Assembly: GCA_002914805.1 (NCBI GenBank)
Contig: JXTB01000024.1
Span: 581,525 to 645,524 of the forward strand
From: Parasponia andersonii
Taxonomy: Eukaryota; Streptophyta; Magnoliopsida; Rosales; Cannabaceae
Reading direction: 5' to 3'
Length of the DNA stretch: 64,000 nt
The position numbers were made by a program, and so were the translations under genes. The notes under the pieces were generated by a model that saw only the letters and a list, made by a program, of their open reading frames with translations, did not search any database and had not been told where the DNA came from. Shown piece after piece: positions 46,823 to 60,484 of this stretch. Each line of letters starts with the position of its first letter. Positions within the stretch are counted from its first letter, which is position 1.

Positions 46823-48830
46823 TGTAAAAACCCGGATTTTGGGAGGATAATTTGGATATTTTACCAATTTTTTAGATATAATATTGGGGAGATTAATTTG
46901 CAAAATTTTTGTACAGAAGGACTAAATTATAATTTTTGGGGGACTGATTTGAAAGAGATTTGAAATTTTAGGGACTTATGTATAATTTTTGAAAAATTGC
47001 TCAGCCCACACAAAACAGGCCACATGGCCTGTTTACCCTCATTTCTATTCTCTCTCTTCTCCTCCCACCCGATTCTCCCTCTCTTTCTCTCCTGCGCACG
47101 CCTTGCCGAGAACCGATGAAGCGCCGCCACCGCTTCTCGCCGTCGCCTAGCCACGGGAATCACCGGCGGACCTCGCCAGCATCGTGCTGAGCTCGCTGCC
47201 GACCTCCAAGAGCCACCGGAGAAGACCACTAGAGCCGGAGAAGACAAAGTCGCCATTTCAGATTTTTGACCGCCGGCGACGATTCCGACCACCGTTCGAC
47301 CTCGAACCGGTCCCATTGGATTCGTCTCGTCACAAGGATCATCAAAGTATATATATCTCAATCCTATTTTGCCTGGATTGAAAGTTGCCATTTTTGGGTA
47401 TTTCGAGTTTAAGTTTGACTTTTTGATCCGGCCATTGGATTGTGTTTTTGTTGTCATTTTTGGATTGTATTCGGAAAATGGATAAGTTTGATATATATAT
47501 TGCCTATGTTTGGAGACCAGCATGGAAATCGAGATTGGACAGTCGAGATTTGCCTCGTTTTGTGTGCTACCGGTCTGGTGTAGGCCTATACCTGAATTGG
47601 ACAAATTATATGTCTAACCTCTCTATTTTGGGTGCTAGGAATTCAGCGAAGGGGTCCGTTTGTAAAATTGAACCTCCGTTGAGAAGTTGGTTTTTCGCAA
47701 GAGGACGATCAAGGGCTTAGAATGGGTTCCCGACCCTCCGGGCGATCGTCAACTACACCTTGAGGATTCAATAGCATGGTATTGCTATTCGAGCGAGATA
47801 GAGATTCAATTACCTCTGTTTTATATCGTTTTCGAATAAAATTTACTTTCTGCAACATATGAGAACAAATGTGTTTTCTAGACTATTTAAATATCTGTGA
47901 TGGGAATTGGTTGTATGAGATATATATTGTATTGCTCTGAGAATTTTCTGAGTGCAGGTTATTTTGGGTATATTAAAAATAGGGCCGTTATGCTGCCCGT
48001 TTTTTCTATAAAAACCTAGTATGCTAATTTTACCGAAAAATCAGAGCATGATTATTTTCACACTTCAGTTTTGTATTGCACGTGTCATAGGATCATACAT
48101 GAGCATCGTATTAACATCGTAGGTTTACAGAGTGGCGTTGCGTGCCCTATCGTCGGTGTAGAGTCTGTAAACCCGCGCGGGGTTTTGTTACTTCTGATTA
48201 CCTCCCCATTTGACAGGCATAGGCAATTCGGTTGCCCCTCCAGGTTTGGTAGGCGACACACGGGTGTCCCCTTCGGGTATGGGCTTAGGTATCAGGCAGG
48301 CTGTTAGGCATACTTAGTGCCATCTTCCTAGATTTCTACAGGTAGAGGATGAGAGCTCATGGGTATGGGTTGATTTGTGTCATGTGCATATATCAATTGA
48401 ATAGTTTTGATTACACTGCTTTTATATATATATGGATTTCCGGTTTGGATTATATATATATATATATGTATGTTTTGGACTAAATTAACCATGCAGGAAT
48501 CCTCCATCACTAAAATGTTTTCGACTGGGTAATTGTTTTTCCTATTGGGCATTTTATGCTCACTCCTCTACCTTCTTTCTCAGGTGGTGTCCAGTGCGAT
48601 TTTAGTGATCAAGAGGAGTAAGAGGTCATCTTGACTGTAGTTCGTTATCTTGGTCATTTTACTGATAGGGATTCAATGTTATGTAAAAATTTCTTTGTAA
48701 ACAATATTTTTAACATGATTTGGATATTTACTGATAGATTTATGTATTAATATATATAGTTTTGCAGGAGTTGTTACTCGTGATAAGGTCAGATATAATT
48801 GACCGTGTATAAAGATTGTATCTTCTGGAT
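46823..48830 (+). repeat. Probable long LTR (gypsy chromovirus-like), degenerate or solo
   Basis: It starts TGTAAAAACCCGG and contains a GC-rich, CT-rich block (47040-47330), then AGATAGAGATTCAATTAC, GGGGTTTTGTTACTTCTGATT and GGCGACACACGGGTGTCCCC. The last resembles the 3' half of long LTRs of Del/Tekay-type elements as I remember them. The same family occurs at 62830-64000. No internal domain is attached. The 3' end is cut or obscured where the Helitron remnant begins. Confidence 0.45.
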
Positions 48831-48839
48831 AAATCCTAA

Positions 48840-51800
48840 CTTTATTTAGTGATTATCATTGGCTTTATTTATTGTCATTGCATAGTAGATTTTTATCGGA
48901 AATTATTGTCTTTTTAAATTAAATGGCCATTTGGACTCATTTACTGTCATTTATATTTTTGAAATATATAGTTTTTCATTTTTAATATTTGAATTTATAA
49001 TTTTACCTTCTATGATTTCATTTGTTAATTATGCAATGATAATTATTAAACTATTACATAATCTCATTAATTGATTAAAATTTCGTAATAACATTATAGG
49101 AGTTCCAACTTTAAGATTTAATTCATGTGGTTGTATGCCATTAAAATTTAAAGTATAAAAAAATTCTTAAGAATATAAAAGGTTAAGTACATCAATATTT
49201 TGTATTAAGGCTATTATTATATCATAACTATAATAAGTTTTTGATTCATTAGGTATTAAAGATAATATATATATATATATATTTATATTGTCAGCTATTT
49301 TATTTTTTTTGAGTTATTATTGCTCTATGTGATGTATAGTCAATATTATCAAAGTTTTTACAGAATCATCATATATTAAATTTGAAATTTTTTCAACTAG
49401 ATTTGATTCATATTATATTATGTAATTTTTTGGTATTTTAATCTATGTAATATCTTCATTTTTAGTATCTCTTATTTTTTTTTGTAGTACCATTTCTAAC
49501 ATTTAATATTCATTTTTAAAATTTTAAAATTTATTTTTTTCCTTCTTCTATGTTATTTGGATTTTTTAATCTCATATTTTCTATTAAGGATAATAATTTG
49601 AAATGTGGCTATAAGTAAGAGTTATTTATACTTGTATTTATTATGTGTTCTTTTGTTTAAGGAGGGATAACTGATAAAATTTGTTGAAAATCATCACATA
49701 ATATAATTGTCATTCCGTCAAAAGATTGATCAAATTGTTTTTTAAATCTTGTAGCGTTTTATCTAAATCTTCAAAGCAATATTTATTATTCATCGATGCT
49801 TCATCCCATAATATTAATGATATTTTTTTAATTAATTTTGCTAATTGAGTTCTTTTTTGTTATGGCGAGTAGAAAATTTATCTATTGATAAAGGTATTCG
49901 AAATTTTAAATATGTAGCTCTTTCTTTAGGTAATAATAACGAAGTTATTCTAGATGATGTGACAGCTAAAACAATTGCATTGTTAGATCTAATTTTTGTA
50001 ATAATTATACTCCATAAATAAATTTTTCCACTACTTCCATGCCTATAAATAAAGAATAGCTTTTGCACTTTATTGTCTAGTGATTCTATAATTTGCTCAT
50101 AAATATAGCACTGTACATTATTTAATTTTTTTCTTCTAAAATACCGTTTTCTTTTAATTTATTAATTTCATAGTTTAGTTCTTCTCGCAAAAGTTTATTA
50201 TTTAAATCATCAATTAATGTTCCTATTGATAAAGATAAATTAAAATTTATTAAAGTTGATGAATTTAGGTTTAATTGCTTTTCTAGTTCATATAATACAT
50301 AGTTGTATAATTCATTTTCAAGAATTTGAAAATTCAGATTATTAGATAAAGATTTAATTCTGTGTAAAGTATCCTTTGTCAAAAGCTTCCAATAATTTTC
50401 AAGTAATGTTGTTGGATTATTTATATTACAAAATAATAAAATTATGGTAAATAATTGTCGTAATTGATGCGGTATTGGCCAAAATGAGGCTCATTATCTC
50501 CCAATAAATCTAATGCATTGCATGCTACTTGATTTGAATATGTTATACTATTAATGGTACATATAGATTCGAAGCTTGTTGTGCCTTTTTTAAGATTTAA
50601 TAATAATTTCAGATAATATAATTATCTGGAATTTGGGTGAACATGAAAAGTTTGTCCACTTGAAAATCTTGATTTTCTTAGAGTCCAAATCTTGTCTTTA
50701 TTATTCTGTACCTATTTAGTGAGAAATTGTATGTATGAAAATTTTTTGGCTTCTATATTAATTTTATTTATTTCTATCCATTATGTTAAAATTGTTCTTT
50801 AAATTCATGATTGTCTGACTATACTATCAAGACATTGATTTGAAAGAAATATTATATTTTGTACGCATGATAAATGAATTATTAATATTTGTATTGCTGG
50901 ATTTTTATGATATATAGAATATTCATATAATTTCCACATAGCTGCATATAGTGTTATATACTGACAACTAATATAATTTTTTATTTCATCTATTTCTTTT
51001 TAAATTATTTGCCTATATTGTTCTATGCATATATGATCTTCTATTACTACTATTATTCTATTTGGACATTTTGTTAAATATTTAAATAAATATTTTATTA
51101 ATATTGATTATGAGCATATTTCAAATTTTATATGAGCATGAAATTTTAAACATAAGTTTTTATCGTAAGGAACTACAAATCTGTTGTCTAATTTAATATT
51201 TATTTTTTATATGTAAAATGTTATACTTTTACATTTATAATTGACAAATCTATTTTCTTCTATAATTGTTTTGTTTTTAAAATGTTTGGGAAATTTTTTG
51301 GAACAAACTGGATTTTTTTATATATGGATCATTTGTTTTGGTACCACCACATGGTCTATGCATCGTGAATTCTTCTGCAATATTATATTCTTCTAGATTT
51401 GTTTTTTCAGGATCTAGTATTTCACCTGATATAAATTTATCAATTTGTGATAGTTCGGATATTTTTCATTAGAACATGGCCAGAATAGAAAGTGGCAATG
51501 AGGTAGACTACGCTTCCGGGATTCAAGAATATATAGATCTATGTTTCAAAATAAACATAGAAAATAAAATAAAGATGTTAGTTTTAATTAGGAATAGAAA
51601 TTAATATTTTGTGTTATGTATTTTGATTCATTAAATTAAGTAATATTGTCTTGTGATAATTATTTTGAAGACTTTTTCAATTTTAATAATAGATAAAACT
51701 TGATTTAATTTCATTTTAAAGATTCTTGTAATTATATCTGGCCTGTTTTTCAAGTTTTTGACCAGGAATTTTACTTAAGGCATGCGTAATTTTTGGCTAT

Positions 51801-53070
51801 TTAAGATTACATATTAATATTATGAATAAATCAGGATTTTCATACTGTCCACATATTGCTATTACATCTTAGTAATTTTGGATCATATATCGTAGACTTC
51901 CAATACAGCTAAATAGAAGAATAATACTTTTGCCAATTGCTCTAGCATCTTTATCTCCTATTGTAATAGTGTCTTAGATACCTTAATAAATTTCAGATCT
52001 TAAATTGTTTTGATTTTTTCTAATATAATCTAGTCGATCTATTTCAACAGAAGCGTATGTATCGACTACATATTGTTAGAAAAGTTTTTCACTTTTGAAT
52101 AAAGTATTATTCACGTTTTTTGGTTATTATAATTGATAACAGTAGAATGCTTTCGCAAGTATTTTATTTGTGGAAGGTTGTTTTCCTGGCCTATTTATAT
52201 CCCATCTTAAATCAGTTCTATAATCATCTTCTCCATTTGGAAATAAATGTGCATATTGTAATGCCATATGAGATAGATGTAATTTTGTAATTCTTTGTAA
52301 ATTATTTGTTTTATCTTATATTATAATATCTTTTCATTCTTCATATTCACTGATATCTCTAATAATTAGACCTCTTATATCATTTGATGTCGGAAATTCA
52401 TACTGATTTTTATCAGTAGATCGTCGCCCTATTAATCTTAATTTCATAGATGAAATTTTATTTTCATTATATCTGTCTTTAATCATACGAAAAAATTTTA
52501 CTAATTTATTATTTTCGTTAAGCATTTTGATTAAATTTTTATTAATTAATTTTATTAATTCTTTTGACGTATCGTCAAATGAAAATGATGATATTCGATT
52601 GTCAACTTCGTTTTTTGTATCATATATATATATATAATTGAGCAAATCTTAATGGATTATTATTAGTTGGTAATAATGATCCTATTAGGTGATGTATTTG
52701 ACCACTAATTTTAAAAATATATAGACCACTAATTTTAAAAATATGGGGATTTTGTGTATTTTGTTCCTTATTTACTCCAAAAAATGTAAAAGCAAACATA
52801 GAATTAAAGGTTCAAATATTTTTTTGGAAATATGTACTTAAGGGTCCTTCGTAATAATTAATTAATTGATCTAATATAGGAGGAGGCTTTTCTAACAAAG
52901 GGATTTTAGTTTTTCCATCTTTACAACATAGATTATATTTTGGTAGATCGATTTTTTTGAAATATTTATAAAATCAAAAAGATGCGCCACAGTATTTACA
53001 GACGCAAAAACAGTCTCCAAGATCATGATATTTATTAATATCACCTGTAATATAATATTAAAGATGAGAA
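48840..53070 (-). pseudogene. Truncated Helitron Rep-helicase (RepHel) pseudogene
   Basis: Pieces in order on the minus strand: a zinc-finger-like segment with CKYCGA then PKYNLCC near 52910-53020; ISGQIHHLIGSLLP then RFAQLYIYDT near 52610-52720; LRLIGRRSTD near 52430. The Rep HUH motif in RSLPHCHFLFW has its HCH codons at 51492-51500, with FTMHRPCGG after it near 51360. The PIF1-type helicase follows, with FFIYRHGSSGKI (degraded Walker A, near 50030), LILWDEASM (Walker B), DFQQILSVIPP, GIQPHELNLKVGTPIMLLRN and AMTINKA near 48860. Helitrons replicate by rolling circle using these two activities. Stops and frameshifts are scattered throughout, and the final helicase motifs are missing. No TC or CTRR termini were found. 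Confidence 0.85.
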
Positions 53071-54141
53071 TTAAAAATATGATAGTGCATAAGAAATTCA
53101 ATTTATAATACTAAAAATATGATTTATATAAAAAGTATAAAAAAGGTTTACTCTGTATATCATAATTACTTGACTCTTGTAGGTCAGTTGAATGAAAGAA
53201 ATATATCTTTTTGTGCTTGTAAAACTCGATATTGGAACACGCCTTGATTAGTAAATATATTTTGGGATCATACTAAAGTTTTTGTGTTAATGATTCAGAG
53301 TATCAGCGCTATTAAATGCACTGTCCTCATTTAGAAGACAATAATGACGCCATTTACATTGACATCTTGTTAATTATCTAAGGGAAAAAATATTATTATG
53401 TTAATTTCTCTTTATTAAAATTTTGTGAAATAATATAGTAATATTACCTATATGTAAAATGATTGACATTTTTTTTTCTATAATATTTGATAATTTATAC
53501 TATATTGCTTATATATTGGATAATTGTTTTGAATATTATTGCTATATTGACACATTTAGATTGTTTACATTATTTTTTTCTGTATTTTTTGAAATAATAT
53601 TGTTATAGTATATTTTATTTATTTGTTTTTAATTTTTCGTTATTATTTTTTAATGTTGTTACTATAATATTATTCACATATTAATATTTTTTTTTATATT
53701 TCATATATTATTTAATTTTTATTATTTTTTAAATTATTTTAGTTTATCATTATTTCTGATAATTATGTTTCGCATATATTTTCATATATAAAAATTATAT
53801 CTATTCCTTTTTAATTCTTTTTGAAAGTAAAAAATCATGTAAAAAGAAAAATATCTTTTGTTTTTTGAAAAATATATATTAATTTTAATTTCTCATAATT
53901 ACTTATTTTTCAGTTACATATTTCATATATATAAATATATATTTTAAGTAATTGTCATTTATTTTTTTTTTGCCGTAGAGTTTAGAATGATTAGATATGT
54001 AAATACATTTTTTTTTGCTATTTTTTCTTGTTAATTTTAGTCTTAAATTTTTTTACATGTTCATAATTTTATATCTTACTTACGAAACTTGTACATATCT
54101 TGTATTTTCACTACAATATATTACATATTTAGATTTCCTTT

Positions 54142-54178
<37 letters not shown>

Positions 54179-55293
54179 AAAGGAAGAGTTAAATTATTTA
54201 TACTTTTTCAAGTTTTTAAAATATATGTAAATTTATTAGTGTTGTATATAGCTAAAGTTTAATATCTAAATTTTTTTTTTCTAAAAACTTTTGTGTTTGA
54301 TGCTATTTATAATTGATTTAGTCATCACTATTTAAAATTTTTATTTTTTATTCTAATGTTTCAAATTTAATATTTAATTTATCATTGATTAAAATAAGTA
54401 ATCAGAATTATCAAGGCTATAATTTGGATTATTTTTTGAAAATATATTCATAACACTAATATTTTTTCTATTCTTTTTCTACATTCGTAAGATTACTCTT
54501 TATTTCAGTTTTTTTTAGTTGAATGACATCTTTTACATGTGGAGTGTGGCGTAAAAATTATTTTTAGTAATTTTATTTTTATTTCATTAGGAAATCTTAT
54601 GAGAATTAAATTCTAGACACAATATATAAGTTAGGAAAATAAAATCTTAGATATAATTTTTTCGTTAGATATAATATCAAATCTATTTTTGCTATGTATT
54701 TAATACGATAATTTTAATTACCTTAGTTAATTTTATTTTTTTATTTTATTATTGAAAATAAAGATAATAGAGTGAAACAAATAATATATAAATCAACAAA
54801 ATCAAAATAATATCTTAATTACTTAAAATTAGAGTCCTTCAAACCAAATATGCAAAATATTAATTAATACATACGATAGAATTGAATACACAATAATAAT
54901 AAAATTTAGTCAATGATTTTACAATCTCTTTTTTTTTTCTTTCATTATTTTCTACCACAATAAAGTATTCGTCCTTTTCTTCGCGAGTCAAAAGTATAAA
55001 ATTTTTCATCTCTCAAATACATCTGATTTTATATATAATATATAAAAATAAATTTATCCTACTAAATATATAGATATATAGAAAATTTGGCTCAAATATA
55101 TAGAAGTATTATCAATATATGGTAAATTGGTATATTAATGTATTCTGAAATAGTACATATTTTTGGTAATTGGATGAACGTACAAAACACTATCAATATG
55201 TATAAGAATTTTCATATATGTTATACTCGCCAAATAAGAAAAATGCAATTATAAGAGTATAATGTGGAATTGCCCTGTGAATAAAGGCAATAT
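53071..55293. other. Very AT-rich intergenic DNA
   Basis: This is largely A/T runs with a TA microsatellite at 54150-54174. Part of it may be untranslated Helitron sequence. No gene is visible. Confidence 0.55.
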
Positions 55294-55531
55294 TATTAGG
55301 AAATATTTTATGTAAATATCTTATAATATTCTGCATATTTACTTTCCTTAGACGGTGTAAACAAAATCCCACTAAAAGTGGATCATGGCTTCTATGCCTT
55401 AGGATTAGATAAGATTGATTCATAATTAATTGTTGTACATGTATATATATTGTACTCCACTGTTATTAAAAAATATACAACTAAAAACGTTTTTTTTTTT
55501 TTTTTTTCATCTTATATTCATATTCTTTAGA
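55294..55531 (+). repeat. 5' LTR of the Ty1/copia element
   Basis: It runs from TATTAGGAAATATT to TATTCTTTAGA. The shared boundaries with the right LTR and the target duplication place the ends at TA...GA rather than the usual TG...CA. About 20 differences separate the two LTRs. Confidence 0.88.
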
Positions 55532-55542
55532 TGGTATCAGAC
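55532..55542 (+). other. Primer-binding site of the Ty1/copia element (initiator tRNA-Met type)
   Basis: TGGTATCAGA directly follows the LTR. This is the usual plant copia primer site complementary to the 3' end of initiator tRNA-Met. Confidence 0.85.
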
Positions 55543-55587
55543 CCATCTTTTACTGGTTAATAATCTGTTTTCTTGAACTAAAAAAAA

Positions 55588-56480
55588 ATGGCAGAGATAG
55601 ATAAAAAAACCCAAACCCCAGAAAAATCTTCATCCGAAAATTCAAACACCATAGCCTCTAGTATGGATCCATCAAATCCATACTTAAGTCATTATTCAGA
55701 TTAACCAGGTCACATGCTTGTTCCAATAAAATTAGATGGTCCCAACTATCTATCATGGAGTAACTCTATGATTCACGCTCTTACGGCCAAGAACAAAATT
55801 GGCTTCTTTGATGGATCCATTGAACCACCATCAGAAATGGAACAACAAGCATAATATGCTTTATGGAATCAGTGCAACAACATGGTTTTATCATGGCTCA
55901 CTCATTCAGTGAGTAGAACCTGATCTGGCCAAAGAAGTCATTCACGCTAAAACTGCTCACCAAGTGTGGGAAGATTTCAAGCATCAAATTTCAAAAAAAA
56001 AAAAAAAAAAAAAAAATGCATCGGCAATCTATTAAATCCAGAAATCATTGGCCTCCTTTTCATAAGGCACAATGATTATCTCATCCTATTTCACAAAACT
56101 CAAAGGCCTTTGGGATGAACTAGATACTTTTTGAGCTCTTCTGACCTATAACCAGATGAAAGCTCACAATGAACAAAAAGGAGAAAATCGAATGATGCAA
56201 TTTCTCATGGGTAAACCAAAGACAAAACATTGTGAGCACTGTAACAGAGAAGGTCATACAATTGAAAACTGTCGAACTCTGAAGTTTCATTGCAAACATT
56301 GTGATAGACAAGTGCAAGCACAAAAATGGTACGTGGGCTCCCAACAACACTAGAACTCAAGGTAGTTGACACAACCAATCATAACAGCAACAACGTGGGT
56401 CTTGAGGGAGAACACCTAACTCTTTCCATGCTGTCAATGTAACAAATTCCTCTAAATCTACACATGGAGTTCGTCATTGG
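55588..56480 (+). pseudogene. gag region of the Ty1/copia element, broken
   Basis: The start ATG is at 55588. LVPIKLDGPNYLSWS then ALTAKNKIGFFDGSI is the copia-type gag N-terminal pattern. Stops occur after HYSD (near 55702) and after MEQQA (near 55852). A run of about 24 A at 55993-56015 disrupts the frame. A CCHC zinc knuckle CEHCNREGHTIENC lies near 56230-56275. Confidence 0.8.
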
Positions 56481-56672
56481 TACAACAACCCAGTTCCCTA
56501 ACTCATTGAATTCTCTACATGGGCTTTCCTCGGACCAACTTCAACAACTTGCCCACACTTTATCAATGATGGCTTCAAACAATAAACCTGGCAATAGCAA
56601 TGCTTATAATGCAAATGCTGTAGGTCCGACTTATTTTTTCAGAACCTCAATTAATTCTATATTCACCAAGCC

Positions 56673-57996
56673 TTGGATTTGGATAGTGGAGCTATTGACC
56701 ATATCACTTCCGATTCCAAATATTTTACTCAAACAAAATCATCATTAATACCTATTATCAATTTACCTACAAGGTCTTCTGCCTCTATCACTTCCATTAG
56801 CACTGTACCCTTCAATTCAAATATTAACCTAAAAAATGTCTTATGTGTACCCTCTTTTTGCTTAAATTTAATGTCCGTAAGCAAAGTGACCACTGCTCTT
56901 AATTGTTATGCTATTTTCTTTCCCATTTTTTGTGTTTTGCAGGACTTGGCTACAAGGAAGATGATTGGCTCGGGTAAACAATATGGTGGTCTTTATTACA
57001 TGTCTCCATTACAACAAACACTCTTCTCTTATCAATTTTCTCAAGCATCAAATTTGTGGCACATACGTCTTGGACATCCGTCACCATCTCGTCTTAAGCT
57101 CGTAACTTCTTTATTATCTTCTAATAATATCTCTTTTGATAATAATTGTACTATTTTTCCACTAGCTAAACAAACTAGACTGTCATTTCCTTTAAGCTCT
57201 ATAATAACTCATTCTCCATTTGATTTATTATATTGTGACATTTGGGGTTCACAAAAAGTTCATACACTCTCAGGGGCTCGTTTTTTCCTGACCATTGTGG
57301 ATGAATTTACAAGACGCACATGGGTATATCTCACGAAAAATAAATCTAAAACCCAAAAAATTTTACATTCTTTTATCACCTTTGCTCATACTCAATTCCA
57401 TGCATATGTTAAAGCCATCAAGGTAGACAATGGTGCTGAATTTTTATCTATGAGAAAATTTTTTCGATACCATGGCATTGAGTATCAACGTACTTACATT
57501 TACATCCCATAGCAAAATGGGATAGTAAAGCGCAAACATCATCATATCTTAATCGTCACCCATGTATTACTTTTCTAATCCAACTTGCCACTTAGTTTTT
57601 GGGGTGAATGTGTATTGACAGCTACTTAGTTTTTGGGGTGAATGTGTATTGACCGCTACTTACCTTATCAACCAATTACCACCACTATTATTATCTAAAA
57701 AATCACCTTTTGAATTATTACACAATCGTCCACCATCACTTGATAGTGATCACTTGAAGGTATTTGGTTGTTTATGCTATGCAACTGTTGTTCATCCTAC
57801 TCAAAAATTTGATCCACGTGCCAAACATTGTATTTTTGTTGGATACCCTCTTAGTCAAAAAGGTCATAAACTCTATGATTTAGAAACTCAGAAATTTCTT
57901 GTAAGTCGAGATGTCAAATTTCATGAAACCATTTTCCCTACTACTTCTATTCCAACAAATCTATATTTTGTCTTGCCTAATCTTTCTTTTTGTTGA
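56673..57996 (+). pseudogene. Protease and integrase of the Ty1/copia element, broken
   Basis: The protease motif LDSGAIDHITSD is near 56676. The pre-integrase LWHIRLGHPSPSRL follows, then the integrase core with Asp residues in LLYCDIWGS and KVDNGAEF. A TAG stop lies at 57510-57512. In the codon at 57528-57530 the family's third acidic residue (Glu before RKH) is Lys. A 34-base tandem duplication at 57591-57658 adds a frameshift. The region from 57649 continues the integrase tail (LLHNRPPSLDSDHLKVFGC). Confidence 0.85.
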
Positions 57997-58540
57997 CGCG
58001 TTGTAAACACGGTTTTCAAAACTGTGTAATGAGCATTAAAAGTTCTATGTCAGCCAACAAATAAAATACGATATTGTTCCATGTAAGAGACAAAAAACAC
58101 GTTAAAGAAAACGTGTATAAACCGTGTATTAAATATGATAAAAATTGGCAAAAAAATATGTATAGGACTGAGGAACCTCACACTATAATAGGGGTACTAT
58201 TCCTCATTGTAAATCATCCCAGAGTGTAAGAAACACCAAGTGTTATGAGAGTATTAGAGTGAGTTTACTCTTGAGAGTTAGAGAAAAATACAATTTTTCT
58301 CTTAGGTGTATTCGGGATCTGGGTGTGAGGAGTGCTGAGTAAGTGTTTGTAAACACTTGTAAAGGTTCCTTTTCTCCCAATAGTGAAAATCTGCAGCAGC
58401 TCCGTGGACGTAGCCAATTTAGTGAACCACGCTAATTTTGTGTGTGTCCTGTTTATTTTTATTTCGGCATTATTTTTTTTTTCACATTTATTTTATCGCT
58501 TCCACTATCATGTGTCTATTGGGGAGGTTATTCCCTAACA
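57991..58540 (+). mobile_element. Nested solo LTR of a second copia family
   Basis: A 550-bp sequence, TGTTGACGCG...TCCCTAACA, interrupts the copia pol gene. Its ends are TGTT/AACA inverted. Flanks are CTTTT (57986-57990) and CTTCT (58541-58545), a 4/5 target duplication. It contains a TATA-like ACTATAATAG and the block CTCCGTGGACGTAG...GAACCACG that is usual near the 3' end of copia (Tork/Tnt1-like) LTRs. No internal domain is present. Confidence 0.85.
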
Positions 58541-58991
58541 CTTCTAACATCACAAATAGTTGGAACCAAAAGCTACCATCCTACACAAATATTCCATCTC
58601 ACCAAGCTGATACAATTGAACCACTTGACACAATTGAGCCTCCATCGTCATCTCAAAACACTGAACAAATTGAGACACTTGACACAAATAAGCCTATCTC
58701 TTTCATCTCAAAATTCTCTTCTTACACCTACTTCCATTCTGTTCCACCGGTACGATAATCCATTTGACCTAAACACCCACCAATATGGCATAAAGACCAT
58801 ATCTTGTCTGCACAAGTCAATTACCCTTCCTTGGCACCAAGTTCTACAATAGGTACTCAATATCCTCTTTCTCATTTCCTTTCGTACTCTCGTCTTTCAT
58901 CTGCCCATCATTCCTTTTTAGCTAACATCGCAGGTCACACAGAGCTAAAATCTATTCTCAAGCTATCCTTGATCCACATTGGCAACAAGCT

Positions 58992-60478
58992 ATGAATATA
59001 GAACTTGAAGTATTACAGCAAAACAACACTTGGAATTTGGTTCCACTCCCTACTAGCCACAAACCTATTGAGTGTAAGTGGGTTTACAAAATCAAATATA
59101 AACCTGACGGCACTATTGAGCGTTATAAAGTGCGTCTTGTTGCTAAGAGACACACTCAGATTGAAGGAATTGATTATCAAGAAACATTTTCTCCTACAAC
59201 AAAACTTACTGCTCTTCGTTGTATTCTCATTGTTGCTACTGCCCGCAATTGGTTCATTCATCAACTAGACGTCCAAAATTGTTTTCTCCATGGCGACTTA
59301 ATTGCATGAAGTAGTGTATATGGAATCTCCACCTGGTCTTCGCCGATATGGGGTGATTATTGTATGTCGGCTCAACAAATCTCTCTATGGACTCAAACAA
59401 GCGTCAAGAAATTGGTTCTCCAATTTTTCAACAACTATTTAGAAAGCTGGCTATCAACAATCGAAGGCTGCTTATTCTCTTTTTACCAAGGTTCAAGATA
59501 CTTCATTTACTGCCATTCTTATCTATGTCGATGATATACTTCTTATAGGAAATGATCTTCAAGAAATGGAACACCTCAAAAAGTTTCTTCTCAAACGCTT
59601 CCATATCAAAGATCTTGGAGACCTGAAATATTTTTTGGACATTGAATTCTCCCATTCCGAGAAATTAGGTATATTCATGTCACAAAGAAAATACGCACTA
59701 GACATTTTACAAGATTTAGGACTTTTAGGTACACACCTAGACACTTTTCCAATTGAGCAAAACTTGAAACTCATTCATACAGATGGAGCATTACAAAATG
59801 ATTCAACTAAATATAAGAGACTAGTTGGTAGACTCATTTATCTTACCATCACAGGGCCTGACATAGTCTTTTCAGTTCGAACACTAAGTCAGTTCATGCA
59901 TGAGCCTCGAAAACCTCATGGGGATGCTGCTATATGAATTCTTAAATATGTCAAAGGTACTCTTGGTCAAGGTTTGCTCTTTTCTTCGACAAATAATCTC
60001 ACTTTGAAAGCCTTTTGTGATTTAGATTAGAGAGGTTGTCATGCCACAAGAAGGTCAGTTAGTGGATACTGTGTATTTCTTGGAAAGTCTCTCATATCAT
60101 GGAAATCCAAGAAATAAATAAAGGTTTCTAGATCATCAGCAGAAACTGAATATCGAGCTATGGCTAACACATGTTTGGAACTTACTTGGTTACGCTATAT
60201 ATTAAGGATTTAAAATTCTCCTAAGTAGCTCCTACACCATTATTTTGTGATAATCAAGCAGCCTTATATATTGCAACAAATCCTATTTTTCACGAGCGTA
60301 CAAAGCATATTAAAATAGACTGTCACATAGTTAAAAAGAAACTGCAAGCTCATTAGTCCTTACCTACATGCTTCCAGCTGGCAGATGTGTTCACAAAGGC
60401 CTTGGGAAAAGATCAATTTGTGACACTACGTAACAAGTTGGGTCTTCATGATATTCACTCTCCAACTTCCAACTTGAG
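58992..60478 (+). pseudogene. Reverse transcriptase and RNase H of the Ty1/copia element, broken
   Basis: Landmarks in order are NNTWNLVPLP, KWVYKIKYKPDGTIERYK, then QLDVQNCFLHGDL (near 59260), [12 protein letters not shown], the catalytic YVDDILL (near 59524) and DLGDLKYFLDIE. RNase H follows with SRSSAETEYRAMA near 60130 and HIKIDCH near 60310, and the end reads LADVFTKAL. Stops occur near 59308, 59435, 59935, 60027 and 60117. Confidence 0.88.
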
Positions 60479-60484
60479 GGGGAG

